From an uncultured Oscillospiraceae bacterium (GTDB taxonomy: Bacteria; Bacillota; Clostridia; Oscillospirales; Ruminococcaceae): a stretch of DNA of 64,000 nt. The position numbers and the translations under genes are program-made. The stretch spans positions 1-64,000 of the forward strand of contig CAKSKU010000016.1 in NCBI GenBank assembly GCA_934465295.1, written 5' to 3'. The notes beneath the pieces are model-generated. The model saw nothing but the letters and a program-made list of their open reading frames with translations. It ran no database searches and had not been told where the DNA came from. How positions within the stretch are numbered: position 1 is the first letter of the stretch; the number at the start of each line of letters is the position of its first letter. Below, one piece after another: positions 51,064 to 59,578 of the stretch.

Positions 51064-51519
51064 ATGCGTTGTCCGTTCTGCGGTTTTGAAGATACAAAGG
51101 TCATTGATTCCCGTCCTGCCGACGGTCAGAAGCGCCGCCGCAGGGAATGTACGAGCTGCGGAAGACGGTTCACGACCTATGAATCGGTCGAAGTTCCCGT
51201 TCTGCTCGTCACGAAAAAGGACAACACGGCGGAGCTTTTCAACCGCAACAAGCTTATCGCAGGAATTTCCACAGCTGTGAAAAAGCGTCCCGTTTCCGCA
51301 GAGGATATCAACCGCATCGTTGATGAGATCGAAAGCTACTATGCGAACAAAATGGTCACGCAGGTCACAAGCTCGGAGATAGGCGACAGAGTTCTTGCGG
51401 CTCTTCGTGAGATAGATGAAGTCGCATACGTTCGCTTTGCGTCCGTTTACAAGGATTTCGATGATGTTGACAGTTTTATCGACATCATTTCGGAGCTTCG
51501 GGACGGGGAGAAGAAGTAA
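51064..51519 (+). CDS. nrdR: Transcriptional repressor NrdR
   Basis: A 151-residue regulator of ribonucleotide reductase genes. A zinc ribbon MRCPFCGFEDTKVIDSR..CTSCGRRFTTYE is followed by an ATP-cone (about 50-135) that senses ATP/dATP. No NrdR box or nrd gene is seen nearby, so its targets lie elsewhere. Confidence 0.96.
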   Translation: MRCPFCGFEDTKVIDSRPADGQKRRRRECTSCGRRFTTYESVEVPVLLVTKKDNTAELFNRNKLIAGISTAVKKRPVSAEDINRIVDEIESYYANKMVTQVTSSEIGDRVLAALREIDEVAYVRFASVYKDFDDVDSFIDIISELRDGEKK

Positions 51520-51540
51520 AATCTGATATAACATATAACA

Positions 51541-51583
51541 AAAAACACAGTCTGTCTGAAAACGGCAGGCTGTGTTTTTATTT
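51541..51583. terminator. Bidirectional terminator between nrdR and the XRE gene
   Basis: AAAAACACAGTCTGTCTG pairs with CGGCAGGCTGTGTTTTT. It has A-rich and T-rich flanks, so it can end both convergent genes. Confidence 0.85.
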
Positions 51584-51900
51584 TATTCGTATTTTTTTAT
51601 TGCATCGATTATATCGTTGAGGATAAGCTTGCTTTTGCTGTCAAGGTGACTTATCTTTTCGGAAATAACATCATTTGGGATATTTCCGTCTGTGCCGAGG
51701 AGCAGGTAGTTGGGCGTGGTTTTCAATGCGGCGCATATATCCATAAGTGCTTCCAGACTCGGTGCGGAACGTCCTGTTTCGAGGTTGGAGATATACTTGT
51801 AATTCACGTCGATCATTTCGCAGATCTGATACTGTTTAAGTCCGAGCTCTTTTCTGCGTTTTGCCATTCGCTGTCCCACTTCGCAGTAGTTGATATTCAT
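51583..51900 (-). CDS. XRE-family transcriptional regulator
   Basis: A 105-residue protein with a Cro/CI helix-turn-helix (QYQICEMIDVNYKYISNLETGRSAPS, about 23-48, written here in parts: QYQICEMIDV and YISNLETGRS) and a short helical C-terminus. AAAGGAG precedes the ATG. It diverges from the FnIII-like secreted gene, and two GAAAATTCT repeats lie in the shared region, so it probably controls that gene and itself. Confidence 0.88.
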   Translation of the reverse strand: MNINYCEVGQRMAKRRKELGLKQYQICEMIDVNYKYISNLETGRSAPSLEALMDICAALKTTPNYLLLGTDGNIPNDVISEKISHLDSKSKLILNDIIDAIKKYE

Positions 51901-51982
51901 TGTTATTCGCTCCTTTCGGGGTTTCGCGGCTTTTTATTTATATATTATCAGCAGAAGAAAATATAAAAAACCATTTGTTAGG

Positions 51983-52013
51983 TGAAAATTCTACTTGACA
52001 AATAGAAAATTCT
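51983..52013. promoter_or_regulatory. Two GAAAATTCT direct repeats, candidate XRE operator
   Basis: GAAAATTCT occurs at about 51984-51992 and 52005-52013, 21-22 bases apart, which puts both on the same face of the helix. They flank the -35 box of the FnIII-like gene promoter (TTGACA 51995-52000). Confidence 0.5.
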
Positions 52014-52023
52014 GCTTTATAAT
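51995..52023 (+). promoter_or_regulatory. Promoter of the FnIII-like secreted protein gene
   Basis: TTGACA (51995-52000), 17 bases, TATAAT (52018-52023). The leader is about 150 bases, long for this window. Confidence 0.85.
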
Positions 52024-52180
52024 AAGAAAAAATGTAAAAAAACTATGTCACAGATGGATTTTTTGGTTAGGGGGGCTGCTGTGAGGGTACTTTTGATGTT
52101 TGTACAAAAATAAAAGCAACACGGGTATGTTCTGCCGCAGTGGAATATGAACAGTTGTAAATTGAAAAGGAGTAATTGTT

Positions 52181-52963
52181 ATGAAATTCAGAAACAAAAT
52201 AATATCGGCGGCTCTTGCGGCGGTTTTATCGTTCGGCGCAGTTGCGATGCCGACAGGCTTTATCGAAACAGCGATCGTTGCAAGTGCGGCAACTTATGAA
52301 GCCAAGGTCGAAAATGTTACAAAAAAGATAAAGGGAACGGATGTTACTCTGTACTGGGATGATCTGGAGTCGGCAACTTCTTACAGGGTGTATAAGAGAA
52401 CCTCCGATGGAGAGACTTACAAGAAATATTCCGACTATACGTTGAAGAGAACATCGGATGGCAGGATCAAATGCACTATAAAAGGGCTGAAGAAAAACAA
52501 GACCTATTATTTTGCGATTGCTCCTACGAAAAAGACCGTAGAGGGGGATGTTCTTGTTGGCAAAAAGAAAACTGTGAAGATCACAACCGGGTCTAATACA
52601 TCAAACTCTTCTTCAACCGAAAAGCTCACATATATCCCAAATCCCTCTGATATATGCAGTTATCTGTCTTTTGTAAAGAGTACATTAACAGATGACGGTA
52701 AAGCTGTAATTAAACTTTATTCGGGAATGGCGACATACGATAATTATAAAAATTATCAAAATTATTTGGAGGATCATGGGCTGTATCTTGATTTTATTGA
52801 TGGAGAGCATGAGATAGAGGATGATGGTGATTCGTTTACTTTCATTTTTAATGTCTATACCAATTCAAAGATGACGAAATCGCTTGGTATGGTTTCATTT
52901 ACATATTATATTTATAGTGATGGTTCGGGCGTGTATGTTATGATATTGACGCTTAAAGACTGA
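52181..52963 (+). CDS. Secreted protein with fibronectin type III-like domain
   Basis: A 260-residue exported protein: signal peptide (about 1-37, cleavage near ASAAT), an FnIII-like domain (about 39-132: VTLYWDDLESATSYRVYKR, then YYFAIAPTKK), a Ser/Asn/Thr linker (137-148) and a C-terminal domain without a recognised family. The C-terminal third is visibly richer in A and T than neighbouring genes, with codons such as AAT, TAT and GAT. AAAAGGAG precedes the ATG. Probable substrate binding or surface role, unproven. Confidence 0.8.
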   Translation: MKFRNKIISAALAAVLSFGAVAMPTGFIETAIVASAATYEAKVENVTKKIKGTDVTLYWDDLESATSYRVYKRTSDGETYKKYSDYTLKRTSDGRIKCTIKGLKKNKTYYFAIAPTKKTVEGDVLVGKKKTVKITTGSNTSNSSSTEKLTYIPNPSDICSYLSFVKSTLTDDGKAVIKLYSGMATYDNYKNYQNYLEDHGLYLDFIDGEHEIEDDGDSFTFIFNVYTNSKMTKSLGMVSFTYYIYSDGSGVYVMILTLKD

Positions 52964-53026
52964 TCGAATTGGTGATGCGGCAGATATGTTGAACGGCAAG
53001 TGTAAAAAATAATAAATTTAATTTTT

Positions 53027-53066
53027 GCCCGACAGGTCATTCAGGTGTCCTGTCGGGCATTTTTAT
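53027..53066 (+). terminator. Terminator of the FnIII-like gene
   Basis: GCCCGACAGG (53027-53036) pairs perfectly with CCTGTCGGGC (53049-53058), followed by ATTTTTATT. Confidence 0.9.
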
Positions 53067-53220
53067 TAGGAAAATTCGGCTTTTGCAGTCAGTTATGAAC
53101 ATTTTTATGCAAAAATATAACCAATATACATGTTTTATACATTTGCGTTTGCATAAAATCAAATATTATACAGAAAATAATGCATAAAAATAAAAAATCA
53201 AGAAAAATATGCAAAAACCC

Positions 53221-53248
53221 TTGACAAAAGCAGGAATAGGTGTATAAT
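53221..53248 (+). promoter_or_regulatory. Promoter of argG
   Basis: TTGACA (53221-53226), 16 bases, TATAAT (53243-53248). The ARG box lies about 25 bases after the expected start point. Confidence 0.85.
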
Positions 53249-53279
53249 AAAACTTGTACGACAGAGATCGTTAAAAATC

Positions 53280-53297
53280 TATGTATGCAAATACATA
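53280..53297. promoter_or_regulatory. ARG box (ArgR/AhrC operator)
   Basis: TATGTATGCAAATACATA fits the 18-base arginine-box frame TNTGNAT-N4-ATNCANA at all fixed positions. It sits between the argG promoter and ribosome site, where bound arginine repressor would block elongation or initiation. ArgR is not encoded in the window. Confidence 0.65.
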
Positions 53298-53315
53298 TTT
53301 ATGGAGGAAAATAAA

Positions 53316-54545
53316 ATGGCTAAGGAAATTAAAAAGGTTGTTCTGGCTTACTCGGGCGGACTTGATACTTCTATCATCATTCCGTGGTTAAAGGAAAACT
53401 ACAACAACTGTGAAGTTATCGCTGTTTCGGGCAACGTTGGTCAGGGAACCGAGCTTGACGGACTTGAAGAAAAGGCTATCAAGACAGGCGCTTCCAAGCT
53501 TTACATCGAAGACCTTACAGAAGAATTCATCACTGATTATGTATATCCTACCGTTCAGGCAGGTGCTATCTACGAGGGCAAGTATATGCTCGGTACTTCT
53601 TTTGCACGTCCTATCATTGCAAAGAGGATCGCTGAGATCGCTATCAAGGAAGGTGCTGACGCTATCTGTCACGGCTGCACAGGCAAGGGCAACGATCAGG
53701 TTCGTTTCGAGCTTGCTATCAAGGCATTCGCTCCCGAGATGCAGATCATCGCTCCTTGGAGAATCTGGGACATCAAGAGCCGTGACGAAGAGATCGACTA
53801 TGCAGAGGCTCACAACATTCCTCTCAAGATAAACAGAGAAACAAACTACTCCAAGGACAAGAACATCTGGCATCTTTCCCACGAAGGTCTTGATCTTGAA
53901 GATCCTGCAAATGAGCCGCAGTACGAAAAGCCGGGCTTCCTTGAAATGGGCGTTTCTCCTATTCAGGCACCCGACAAGCCGACTTATGTTACTATCCACT
54001 TTGAAAAGGGTATCCCGACAGCTGTTGACGGCAAGACAATGAACGGCACGGAACTTGTAACTGCTCTTAACAAGCTTGGCGGCGAGAACGGCATCGGTCT
54101 TGTTGACCTTGTTGAGAACCGTCTTGTTGGTATGAAGTCCAGAGGCGTATATGAAACACCGGGCGGAGCTATTCTTTACCACGCTCACGATGTTCTTGAA
54201 ACTATCACACTTGACAAGGCTACACAGCGTATGAAGCAGAAGCTTGCTATCGACTTTGCAGACCTTGTTTACAACGGTCAGTGGTTCACACCTGTTCGTG
54301 AAGCTCTTTCCGCTTTCGTTACAAAGACACAGGAAACTGTTACTGGTGATGTTAAGCTCAAGCTTTACAAGGGCAACATCATCAATGCGGGCGTTACATC
54401 TCCTTACACCCTTTATGATGAAGAAGTTGCAACATTCGATGAAGACCATGTTTACAATCAGGCTGATTCCGCAGGCTTCATCAACCTTTACGGACTTCCG
54501 ATCAAGGTTAGGGCTATGCTTGAAAAGAAGAGAAATAACAAGTAA
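53316..54545 (+). CDS. argG: Argininosuccinate synthase
   Basis: A 409-residue enzyme that joins citrulline and aspartate with ATP. The pyrophosphatase loop is AYSGGLDTS (about 10-18); HGCTGKGNDQVRFE follows. ATG 53316 is chosen because GGAGG lies inside the stretch after the upstream ATG at 53301. It has its own terminator, so argH is transcribed separately or by read-through. Confidence 0.96.
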   Translation: MAKEIKKVVLAYSGGLDTSIIIPWLKENYNNCEVIAVSGNVGQGTELDGLEEKAIKTGASKLYIEDLTEEFITDYVYPTVQAGAIYEGKYMLGTSFARPIIAKRIAEIAIKEGADAICHGCTGKGNDQVRFELAIKAFAPEMQIIAPWRIWDIKSRDEEIDYAEAHNIPLKINRETNYSKDKNIWHLSHEGLDLEDPANEPQYEKPGFLEMGVSPIQAPDKPTYVTIHFEKGIPTAVDGKTMNGTELVTALNKLGGENGIGLVDLVENRLVGMKSRGVYETPGGAILYHAHDVLETITLDKATQRMKQKLAIDFADLVYNGQWFTPVREALSAFVTKTQETVTGDVKLKLYKGNIINAGVTSPYTLYDEEVATFDEDHVYNQADSAGFINLYGLPIKVRAMLEKKRNNK

Positions 54546-54564
54546 GATCATTTTAAAAAAATAT

Positions 54565-54598
54565 AAGGGCGGACAGCTATCCGCCCTTGTGTTGTTTC
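54565..54598 (+). terminator. Terminator of argG
   Basis: AAGGGCGGA pairs with TCCGCCCTT around CAGCTA, followed by GTGTTGTTTC. Confidence 0.8.
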
Positions 54599-54748
54599 TG
54601 CGAAAACGTATATTTTTCGCTTAAATGCGGAAAATAGGGTTGAACGGTCGGGGACAACACCGCACGGCACTTTGTTGAATTTTTCGGGTTTTGTGCGGTA
54701 TTGCCTCGGATATTCGGGTCAGACTTTTTTAAAGGAGATATTTTTATT

Positions 54749-55387
54749 ATGAAGATAAGAAAGATCATTGCGTGCGCTGTTATGGCGGCTGTGTTTATGC
54801 TTACGGGCTGCTCGGAAAATGCCGAACAGAAGGCGGAGGATGCTGCACTTCAGCAGAAGCTTATAGGCGTGTGGCTTTACACTGATTCGGCACAGTATGA
54901 TGAGAACGGCGATCTCGTATCGTTCTCAGCTTTTCAGTTTACCGATCAGGTCGCAAAGCGTCACGATGTTACCGATGAACAGATAATGTCCTATGCTGTT
55001 GACAAATACACGATAGAAAATGGAAAATTCACGGTAGTTGAGGATGGCAGAAAGGTTTATGCTGTCATTGAGATCAAGGAGGTTGACGGCAAGGATCACC
55101 TTTTCTGGAATATTGATTCGGGCGGACAGGAATTTATCAGAATGACCGAAGATGAAATTGAAGAATATCACATTCCTGCGGGCGATATGCTTTCAAGCGA
55201 GGCTGATCTGCTCGGAATAGAGACTACGGCTGCGACGGACTCTTCTCTCCCGATCTTAAGCGACAGCTCGGAAAGTTCTGCTGAAAGCCAGAGCGAAACT
55301 GAAACGGAAACTGAAACAGAAACTGAAACGGAAACAGGAGCAGAAACGGAAGCGGCAGCGGAAACTTCGGCTGCTTCGGAAGAATAA
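54749..55387 (+). CDS. Lipoprotein with Glu-Thr repeat tail
   Basis: A 212-residue predicted lipoprotein with lipobox LTGC (Cys about 21), a domain of about 130 residues (LIGVWLYTDSAQYDENG.. resembling a lipocalin-like/DUF protein), and a tail of repeated Glu-Thr pairs encoded by GAAACTGAAACG-type units. AAAGGAGA precedes the ATG at 54749. It lies between argG and argH, 24 bases before the latter. Function unknown. Confidence 0.75.
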   Translation: MKIRKIIACAVMAAVFMLTGCSENAEQKAEDAALQQKLIGVWLYTDSAQYDENGDLVSFSAFQFTDQVAKRHDVTDEQIMSYAVDKYTIENGKFTVVEDGRKVYAVIEIKEVDGKDHLFWNIDSGGQEFIRMTEDEIEEYHIPAGDMLSSEADLLGIETTAATDSSLPILSDSSESSAESQSETETETETETETETGAETEAAAETSAASEE

Positions 55388-55411
55388 CTAAGAAATAAGG
55401 AGCTTCGTATT

Positions 55412-56788
55412 ATGAACAGCAAAATGTGGGCGGGACGTTCCTCAAAGGAAGTCGATTCCCGAGTAAATGATTTCAATTCATCGATAAAATTTGATTCGAG
55501 AATGTACAGACAGGATATAAAGGGTTCGATGGCACACGCTGAAATGCTCGGCGACTGCGGCATTATCGAAAAGTCCGAGAGCGAAAAGATAATCGCAGGA
55601 CTTAAAGACATACTTGCGGATATTGATGATGGCAGGCTGCTTTTTGACCCGAATGCGGAGGACATTCATATGTTTGTCGAGTCCGAGCTTACCAAGCGCC
55701 TTGGCGACACGGGCAAGCGTCTGCACACTGCCCGAAGCAGAAACGATCAGGTCGCACTTGACATAAGAATGTATCTCAAAGATGAAGTCAATGAGATAAT
55801 TCCGATGATAAGGGAGCTTATTGGTGTTCTCTGCGATATTGCGGAGAAAAATCTTGACACTATTATGCCGGGCTACACGCATTTGCAGAGGGCGCAGCCG
55901 ATAACCTTTGCACATCATATTATGGCTTATGCGCAGATGCTTATCCGTGATATCGGCAGATTTGAGGATACATACAAGCGTATGGACAGAATGCCGCTCG
56001 GAAGCGGTGCGCTTGCGACGACGACTTATCCGATAAACAGAAAGCAGGTCTGCGAACTGCTCGGATTTGAAGATATAACGATGAACTCTTTGGACGGTGT
56101 TTCGGACAGAGATTTCTGCGTTGAGATGTGTTCGGCGATATCGATACTGATGATGCATCTTTCACGTTTTTCCGAGGAGATAATCCTCTGGAGCTCGTGG
56201 GAATTCAAGTTCATTGAGCTTGATGATGCTTACGCTACGGGTTCATCGATCATGCCGCAGAAGAAAAACCCCGATGTTACGGAGCTTATCCGAGGCAAGA
56301 CGGGCAGAGTTTACGGCGATCTCAACACGCTTCTCGTTATGTTAAAGGGAACTCCGCTTGCATACAACAAGGATATGCAGGAGGACAAGGAAGCTATTTT
56401 CGATGCGATAGACACGGTAAAGCTTTGCCTTACGACATTTATCCCGATGCTTTCGACAATGGAGCTTTACAAGGAAAATATGAGAAATGCTGCGGCGAGA
56501 GGCTTCATCAATGCGACCGACTGTGCGGACTATCTCGTTAAAAAGGGACTTCCGTTCAGAGATGCATACAAGATCACGGGAACGCTCGTTGCTTACTGCA
56601 TAAAGAATCAGACGGTGCTTGAAAATCTTTCAATAGAAGAATTCCGTGAGCTTTCGCCCGTATTCGATGATGATGTTTACGAGGCTATAAAGCTTGAGAC
56701 CTGCGTAAATATGAGAAAGGCTGACGGAGGTCCTGCTCCCGAGGCTGTTAAGAAGCAGATAGAATTTGCAAGAAAATACACGAAATAA
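55412..56788 (+). CDS. argH: Argininosuccinate lyase
   Basis: A 458-residue fumarase-superfamily enzyme that splits argininosuccinate into arginine and fumarate. TARSRNDQVA and the signature GSSIMPQKKNPD are present. ATAAGGAG precedes the ATG. Confidence 0.96.
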   Translation: MNSKMWAGRSSKEVDSRVNDFNSSIKFDSRMYRQDIKGSMAHAEMLGDCGIIEKSESEKIIAGLKDILADIDDGRLLFDPNAEDIHMFVESELTKRLGDTGKRLHTARSRNDQVALDIRMYLKDEVNEIIPMIRELIGVLCDIAEKNLDTIMPGYTHLQRAQPITFAHHIMAYAQMLIRDIGRFEDTYKRMDRMPLGSGALATTTYPINRKQVCELLGFEDITMNSLDGVSDRDFCVEMCSAISILMMHLSRFSEEIILWSSWEFKFIELDDAYATGSSIMPQKKNPDVTELIRGKTGRVYGDLNTLLVMLKGTPLAYNKDMQEDKEAIFDAIDTVKLCLTTFIPMLSTMELYKENMRNAAARGFINATDCADYLVKKGLPFRDAYKITGTLVAYCIKNQTVLENLSIEEFRELSPVFDDDVYEAIKLETCVNMRKADGGPAPEAVKKQIEFARKYTK

Positions 56789-56823
56789 GGTCGGCGTTTT
56801 TTACGCCCGAGAGGGAGAAAGTT

Positions 56824-57771
56824 ATGGCATACAAGGTTTTTATCGACGGTCAGGAAGGCACAACGGGACTTCGCATCGTTGAGAGATTGAAAGACAGGAG
56901 CGATATTGAGCTTATAACGATAGATGAAGAGCTTCGCAAGGACACGGCGGAGAGAAAGCGTCTTATAAACGAGTCGGACTACACATTTTTGTGTCTGCCC
57001 GATGCTGCGGCTGTTGAATCGGCGGAGCTTTGCGACAATCCGCACACGAAGATACTTGATGCTTCGACTGCACACAGAACTGCGCCGGGTTGGGACTACG
57101 GACTTCCCGAGCTTTCGGCTGAACACCGTGCGAAAATTGCGGCTTCAAAGAGAGTTGCAGTCCCCGGCTGCTATGCGAGCGGATTCAATGCGCTTTGCTA
57201 TCCTATGGTGAAGAACGGCTTCATTGCGCCTTATCACACTGTTACCTGTCATGCGGTTTCGGGTTACAGCGGTGCGGGAAAGAAAGCTATTGCTGTTTAT
57301 GAGGGCGAAAACAAGCCTGACGAATTCAACTCGCCGAGATTTTACTCTCTTGGCAAGCAGCACAAGCACATCAAGGAAATGATGGCGATATCGGGTCTTT
57401 CCTATCCGCCGATATTCAGCCCTATCGTTGATGATTACTACAACGGAATGGTCGTTGCTGTGCCGTTTTTCCTTCGTGCGATGCCCAAAAAGACAAGTGC
57501 TGAGGCTGTTCATGCGATGCTTTCCGAGCATTACGAGGGACAGAACTTCGTAAAGGTAATGCCGTTCATGGGTGAGGGAGTTCTCGAGAACGGTTTCCTT
57601 GCGGCTAACACTATGAAAGACACGAACATGATGCAGATTTTCGTTTTCGGCAATGACGACCACATCATGCTTTGCTCACGCTTCGACAATCTCGGCAAGG
57701 GTGCATCGGGTGCGGCTGTTCAGTGCATGAACATTATGATGGGGATAGATGAGACCTACGGTCTCATTTAA
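56824..57771 (+). CDS. argC: N-acetyl-gamma-glutamyl-phosphate reductase (short type)
   Basis: A 315-residue reductase of the type 2 ArgC group (shorter than the 340-350 residue common type). GQEGTTGLRI is the NADP loop and Cys116 in VPGCYASGF the catalytic cysteine. The stop codon shares its last base with an AATTCGG heptamer, and the hicA toxin gene begins 22 bases on. Confidence 0.95.
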   Translation: MAYKVFIDGQEGTTGLRIVERLKDRSDIELITIDEELRKDTAERKRLINESDYTFLCLPDAAAVESAELCDNPHTKILDASTAHRTAPGWDYGLPELSAEHRAKIAASKRVAVPGCYASGFNALCYPMVKNGFIAPYHTVTCHAVSGYSGAGKKAIAVYEGENKPDEFNSPRFYSLGKQHKHIKEMMAISGLSYPPIFSPIVDDYYNGMVVAVPFFLRAMPKKTSAEAVHAMLSEHYEGQNFVKVMPFMGEGVLENGFLAANTMKDTNMMQIFVFGNDDHIMLCSRFDNLGKGASGAAVQCMNIMMGIDETYGLI

Positions 57772-57787
57772 ATTCGGAATTGGGAAT
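57771..57787. repeat. Two-unit AATTCGG heptamer at the end of argC
   Basis: AATTCGG and AATTGGG followed by AAT begin on the last base of the argC stop codon. It forms the junction between argC and the HicAB module. Confidence 0.7.
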
Positions 57788-57793
57788 ACAGCT

Positions 57794-58054
57794 ATGAGCA
57801 AATATGACAAGCTTTTTATCCAGATAATGAGCGGTAATTCTGACAGCAACATAGAATTTTCCGATTTACAGAAGATACTCACTTTATTAGGCTTTGTTGT
57901 CAGGATCAAGGGAGATCATTTCATATATTTCAAAGAGGGTGTTGAGGAGATCATCAACATTCAGCCTAAAGGAAACAAGGCAAAACCCTATCAGGTCAAG
58001 CAGGTAAGAAATATAATACTTAAGTATAGAATGGGAGGTCATTTTAATGCATAA
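57794..58054 (+). CDS. hicA: HicA toxin (mRNA interferase)
   Basis: An 86-residue protein of the HicA family: a double-stranded-RNA-binding-like fold with the catalytic histidine in IKGDHFIYF and the C-terminal KPYQVKQVRNIILK helix. The N-terminus (about 28 residues before FSDLQKILTLLGF) is longer than in many HicA toxins. It overlaps hicB by eight bases. There is no strong ribosome site, and translation may depend on argC. HicA cleaves mRNA when HicB is lost. Confidence 0.85.
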   Translation: MSKYDKLFIQIMSGNSDSNIEFSDLQKILTLLGFVVRIKGDHFIYFKEGVEEIINIQPKGNKAKPYQVKQVRNIILKYRMGGHFNA

Positions 58055-58256
58055 GTATGAAGTTATTTTATATTGGAGCGAGGAGGACGGCAGTTATATT
58101 GCCGAAGTTCCCGAGCTTGCAGGCTGTATGGCTGACGGAGAATCAATGCTTACGGCGCTTGAAAATGTGCATACGGTGATCGATGAATGGCTTGAGACCG
58201 CTGAACTTACGGGAAGAGAGATACCTAAACCAAAGGGAAAGCTTGCATTTGCTTAA
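58047..58256 (+). CDS. hicB: HicB antitoxin
   Basis: A 69-residue HicB: the degenerate RNase-H fold YWSEEDGSYIAEVPELAGCMADGES and a helical end (GREIPKPKGK). No DNA-binding domain is attached, so autoregulation would need another factor. GGGAGG lies nine bases before the ATG, much stronger than the site of hicA, which fits an excess of antitoxin. Confidence 0.88.
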   Translation: MHKYEVILYWSEEDGSYIAEVPELAGCMADGESMLTALENVHTVIDEWLETAELTGREIPKPKGKLAFA

Positions 58257-58287
58257 ATCGATATCTGAATAAAAGAGGAAAAATAAA

Positions 58288-59520
58288 ATGGAGAATTTTA
58301 AAGTAATTGACGGCGGTGTATGTGCTGCCGAGGGTTTTAAAGCGAGCGGTTTATACTGCGGCATTAAGGAGAATCCTACCAAGAAGAATGATATTGCACT
58401 CATCGTTTCCGATGTTATGTGCAATGCGGCAGGCGTTTACACTTCAAACAAGGTAAAGGGTGCGCCTGTTATCGTTACTAAGAAAAATCTTGCGGCTTCG
58501 GGCGGAAAGGCTAAGGCTGTCATTGTAAACTCCAAGAATGCGAACACCTGCAATGCTGACGGTGAAGCTAAGGCTGATGCGATGTGCAGGCTCGTTTCCG
58601 ATGCTTTGGGTATAAAGCAGGAAGAAGTTATCGTTGCTTCGACGGGTGTTATCGGACAGATACTTCCACTTGAACCTATTGAAAAGGCTGTTCCGCAGCT
58701 TGTGGAGAAGCTTGCTTATGACGGAAATGTTGAGGCTGCGACTGCCATTATGACGACTGACACGGTGAAAAAGGAATACGCTGTTGAATTCGAGATAGGC
58801 GGAAAGGTTTGTCATCTCGGCGGTATGGCTAAGGGAAGCGGAATGATACACCCTAATATGGCTACTACGCTCAATTTTATCACCACTGACTGTGCGGTTT
58901 CCGCTCCGATGTTACAGAAAGTGCTTTCCGAGATAGTTAAAATTACATATAACTGTCTTTCCGTTGACGGAGATCAGTCCACTAACGATACCTGTATGCT
59001 TATGTCTAACGGACTTGCGGAGAACTCCGAGATAAATGCTGAGGGTGCTGATCTTGACACATTCAAGGCTGCGCTTTATCAGGTAATGGCGAACCTTACA
59101 AGAATGCTTGCCAAGGACGGTGAGGGTGCTACAAAGCTTCTTACCTGCGTATGTTCTTCTGCACCCGATCTTGACACGGCTATAATCGTTGCGAAGAGCG
59201 TTATCCGCTCGCCGCTTTTCAAGTGTGCGATGTTCGGCGCTGACGCTAACTGGGGACGTGTTCTCTGCGCTATCGGTTATGCCGAGGCTGAATTTGACAT
59301 TAACAAGGTAGATGTTGATCTCGGTTCAAAGGCAGGAAGGATCGCTGTTTGCAGAAATGGTGCAGGCGTTGATTTCTCCGAGGACGAGGCTAAGAAGATT
59401 CTCACCGAAGACGAGATCGAGATATACATTGAGCTTAATCAGGGCGAAGCCAAAGCTACGGCTTGGGGCTGTGACCTTACTTATGATTATGTCAAGATAA
59501 ACGGTGATTACCGTTCTTAA
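58288..59520 (+). CDS. argJ: Bifunctional ornithine acetyltransferase/N-acetylglutamate synthase
   Basis: A 410-residue Ntn-hydrolase-like enzyme that recycles the acetyl group from acetylornithine to glutamate. Self-cleavage is expected before Thr193 in HPNMATTLNF (the usual motif is MATML). It removes the need for argE and argA, neither of which is seen. It follows hicB by 31 bases. Confidence 0.95.
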   Translation: MENFKVIDGGVCAAEGFKASGLYCGIKENPTKKNDIALIVSDVMCNAAGVYTSNKVKGAPVIVTKKNLAASGGKAKAVIVNSKNANTCNADGEAKADAMCRLVSDALGIKQEEVIVASTGVIGQILPLEPIEKAVPQLVEKLAYDGNVEAATAIMTTDTVKKEYAVEFEIGGKVCHLGGMAKGSGMIHPNMATTLNFITTDCAVSAPMLQKVLSEIVKITYNCLSVDGDQSTNDTCMLMSNGLAENSEINAEGADLDTFKAALYQVMANLTRMLAKDGEGATKLLTCVCSSAPDLDTAIIVAKSVIRSPLFKCAMFGADANWGRVLCAIGYAEAEFDINKVDVDLGSKAGRIAVCRNGAGVDFSEDEAKKILTEDEIEIYIELNQGEAKATAWGCDLTYDYVKINGDYRS

Positions 59521-59578
59521 TTGTATATAACAATAGTATTTATACAATTAGTATAGAATGAATTGAGGAAGAAAAGAA

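Larger units (their letters stand above)
52964..53315. other. Intergenic region with terminator and arginine regulatory region
   Basis: Holds the FnIII-gene terminator (53027-53066), an AT-rich stretch with several ATGCAAAAAT/TGCATAAAAAT elements resembling weak ARG half-sites (about 53106-53215), the argG promoter and a perfect ARG box. Confidence 0.75.

Noticed and set aside
53388..54551. A 387-codon open frame on the minus strand
   Set aside because: Antisense to argG, no motif, composition typical of a shadow frame.
55290..55345. Microsatellite or mobile repeat in the lipoprotein gene
   Set aside because: The GAAACTGAAACG units are simply coding for a Glu-Thr linker and are in frame with synonymous changes.
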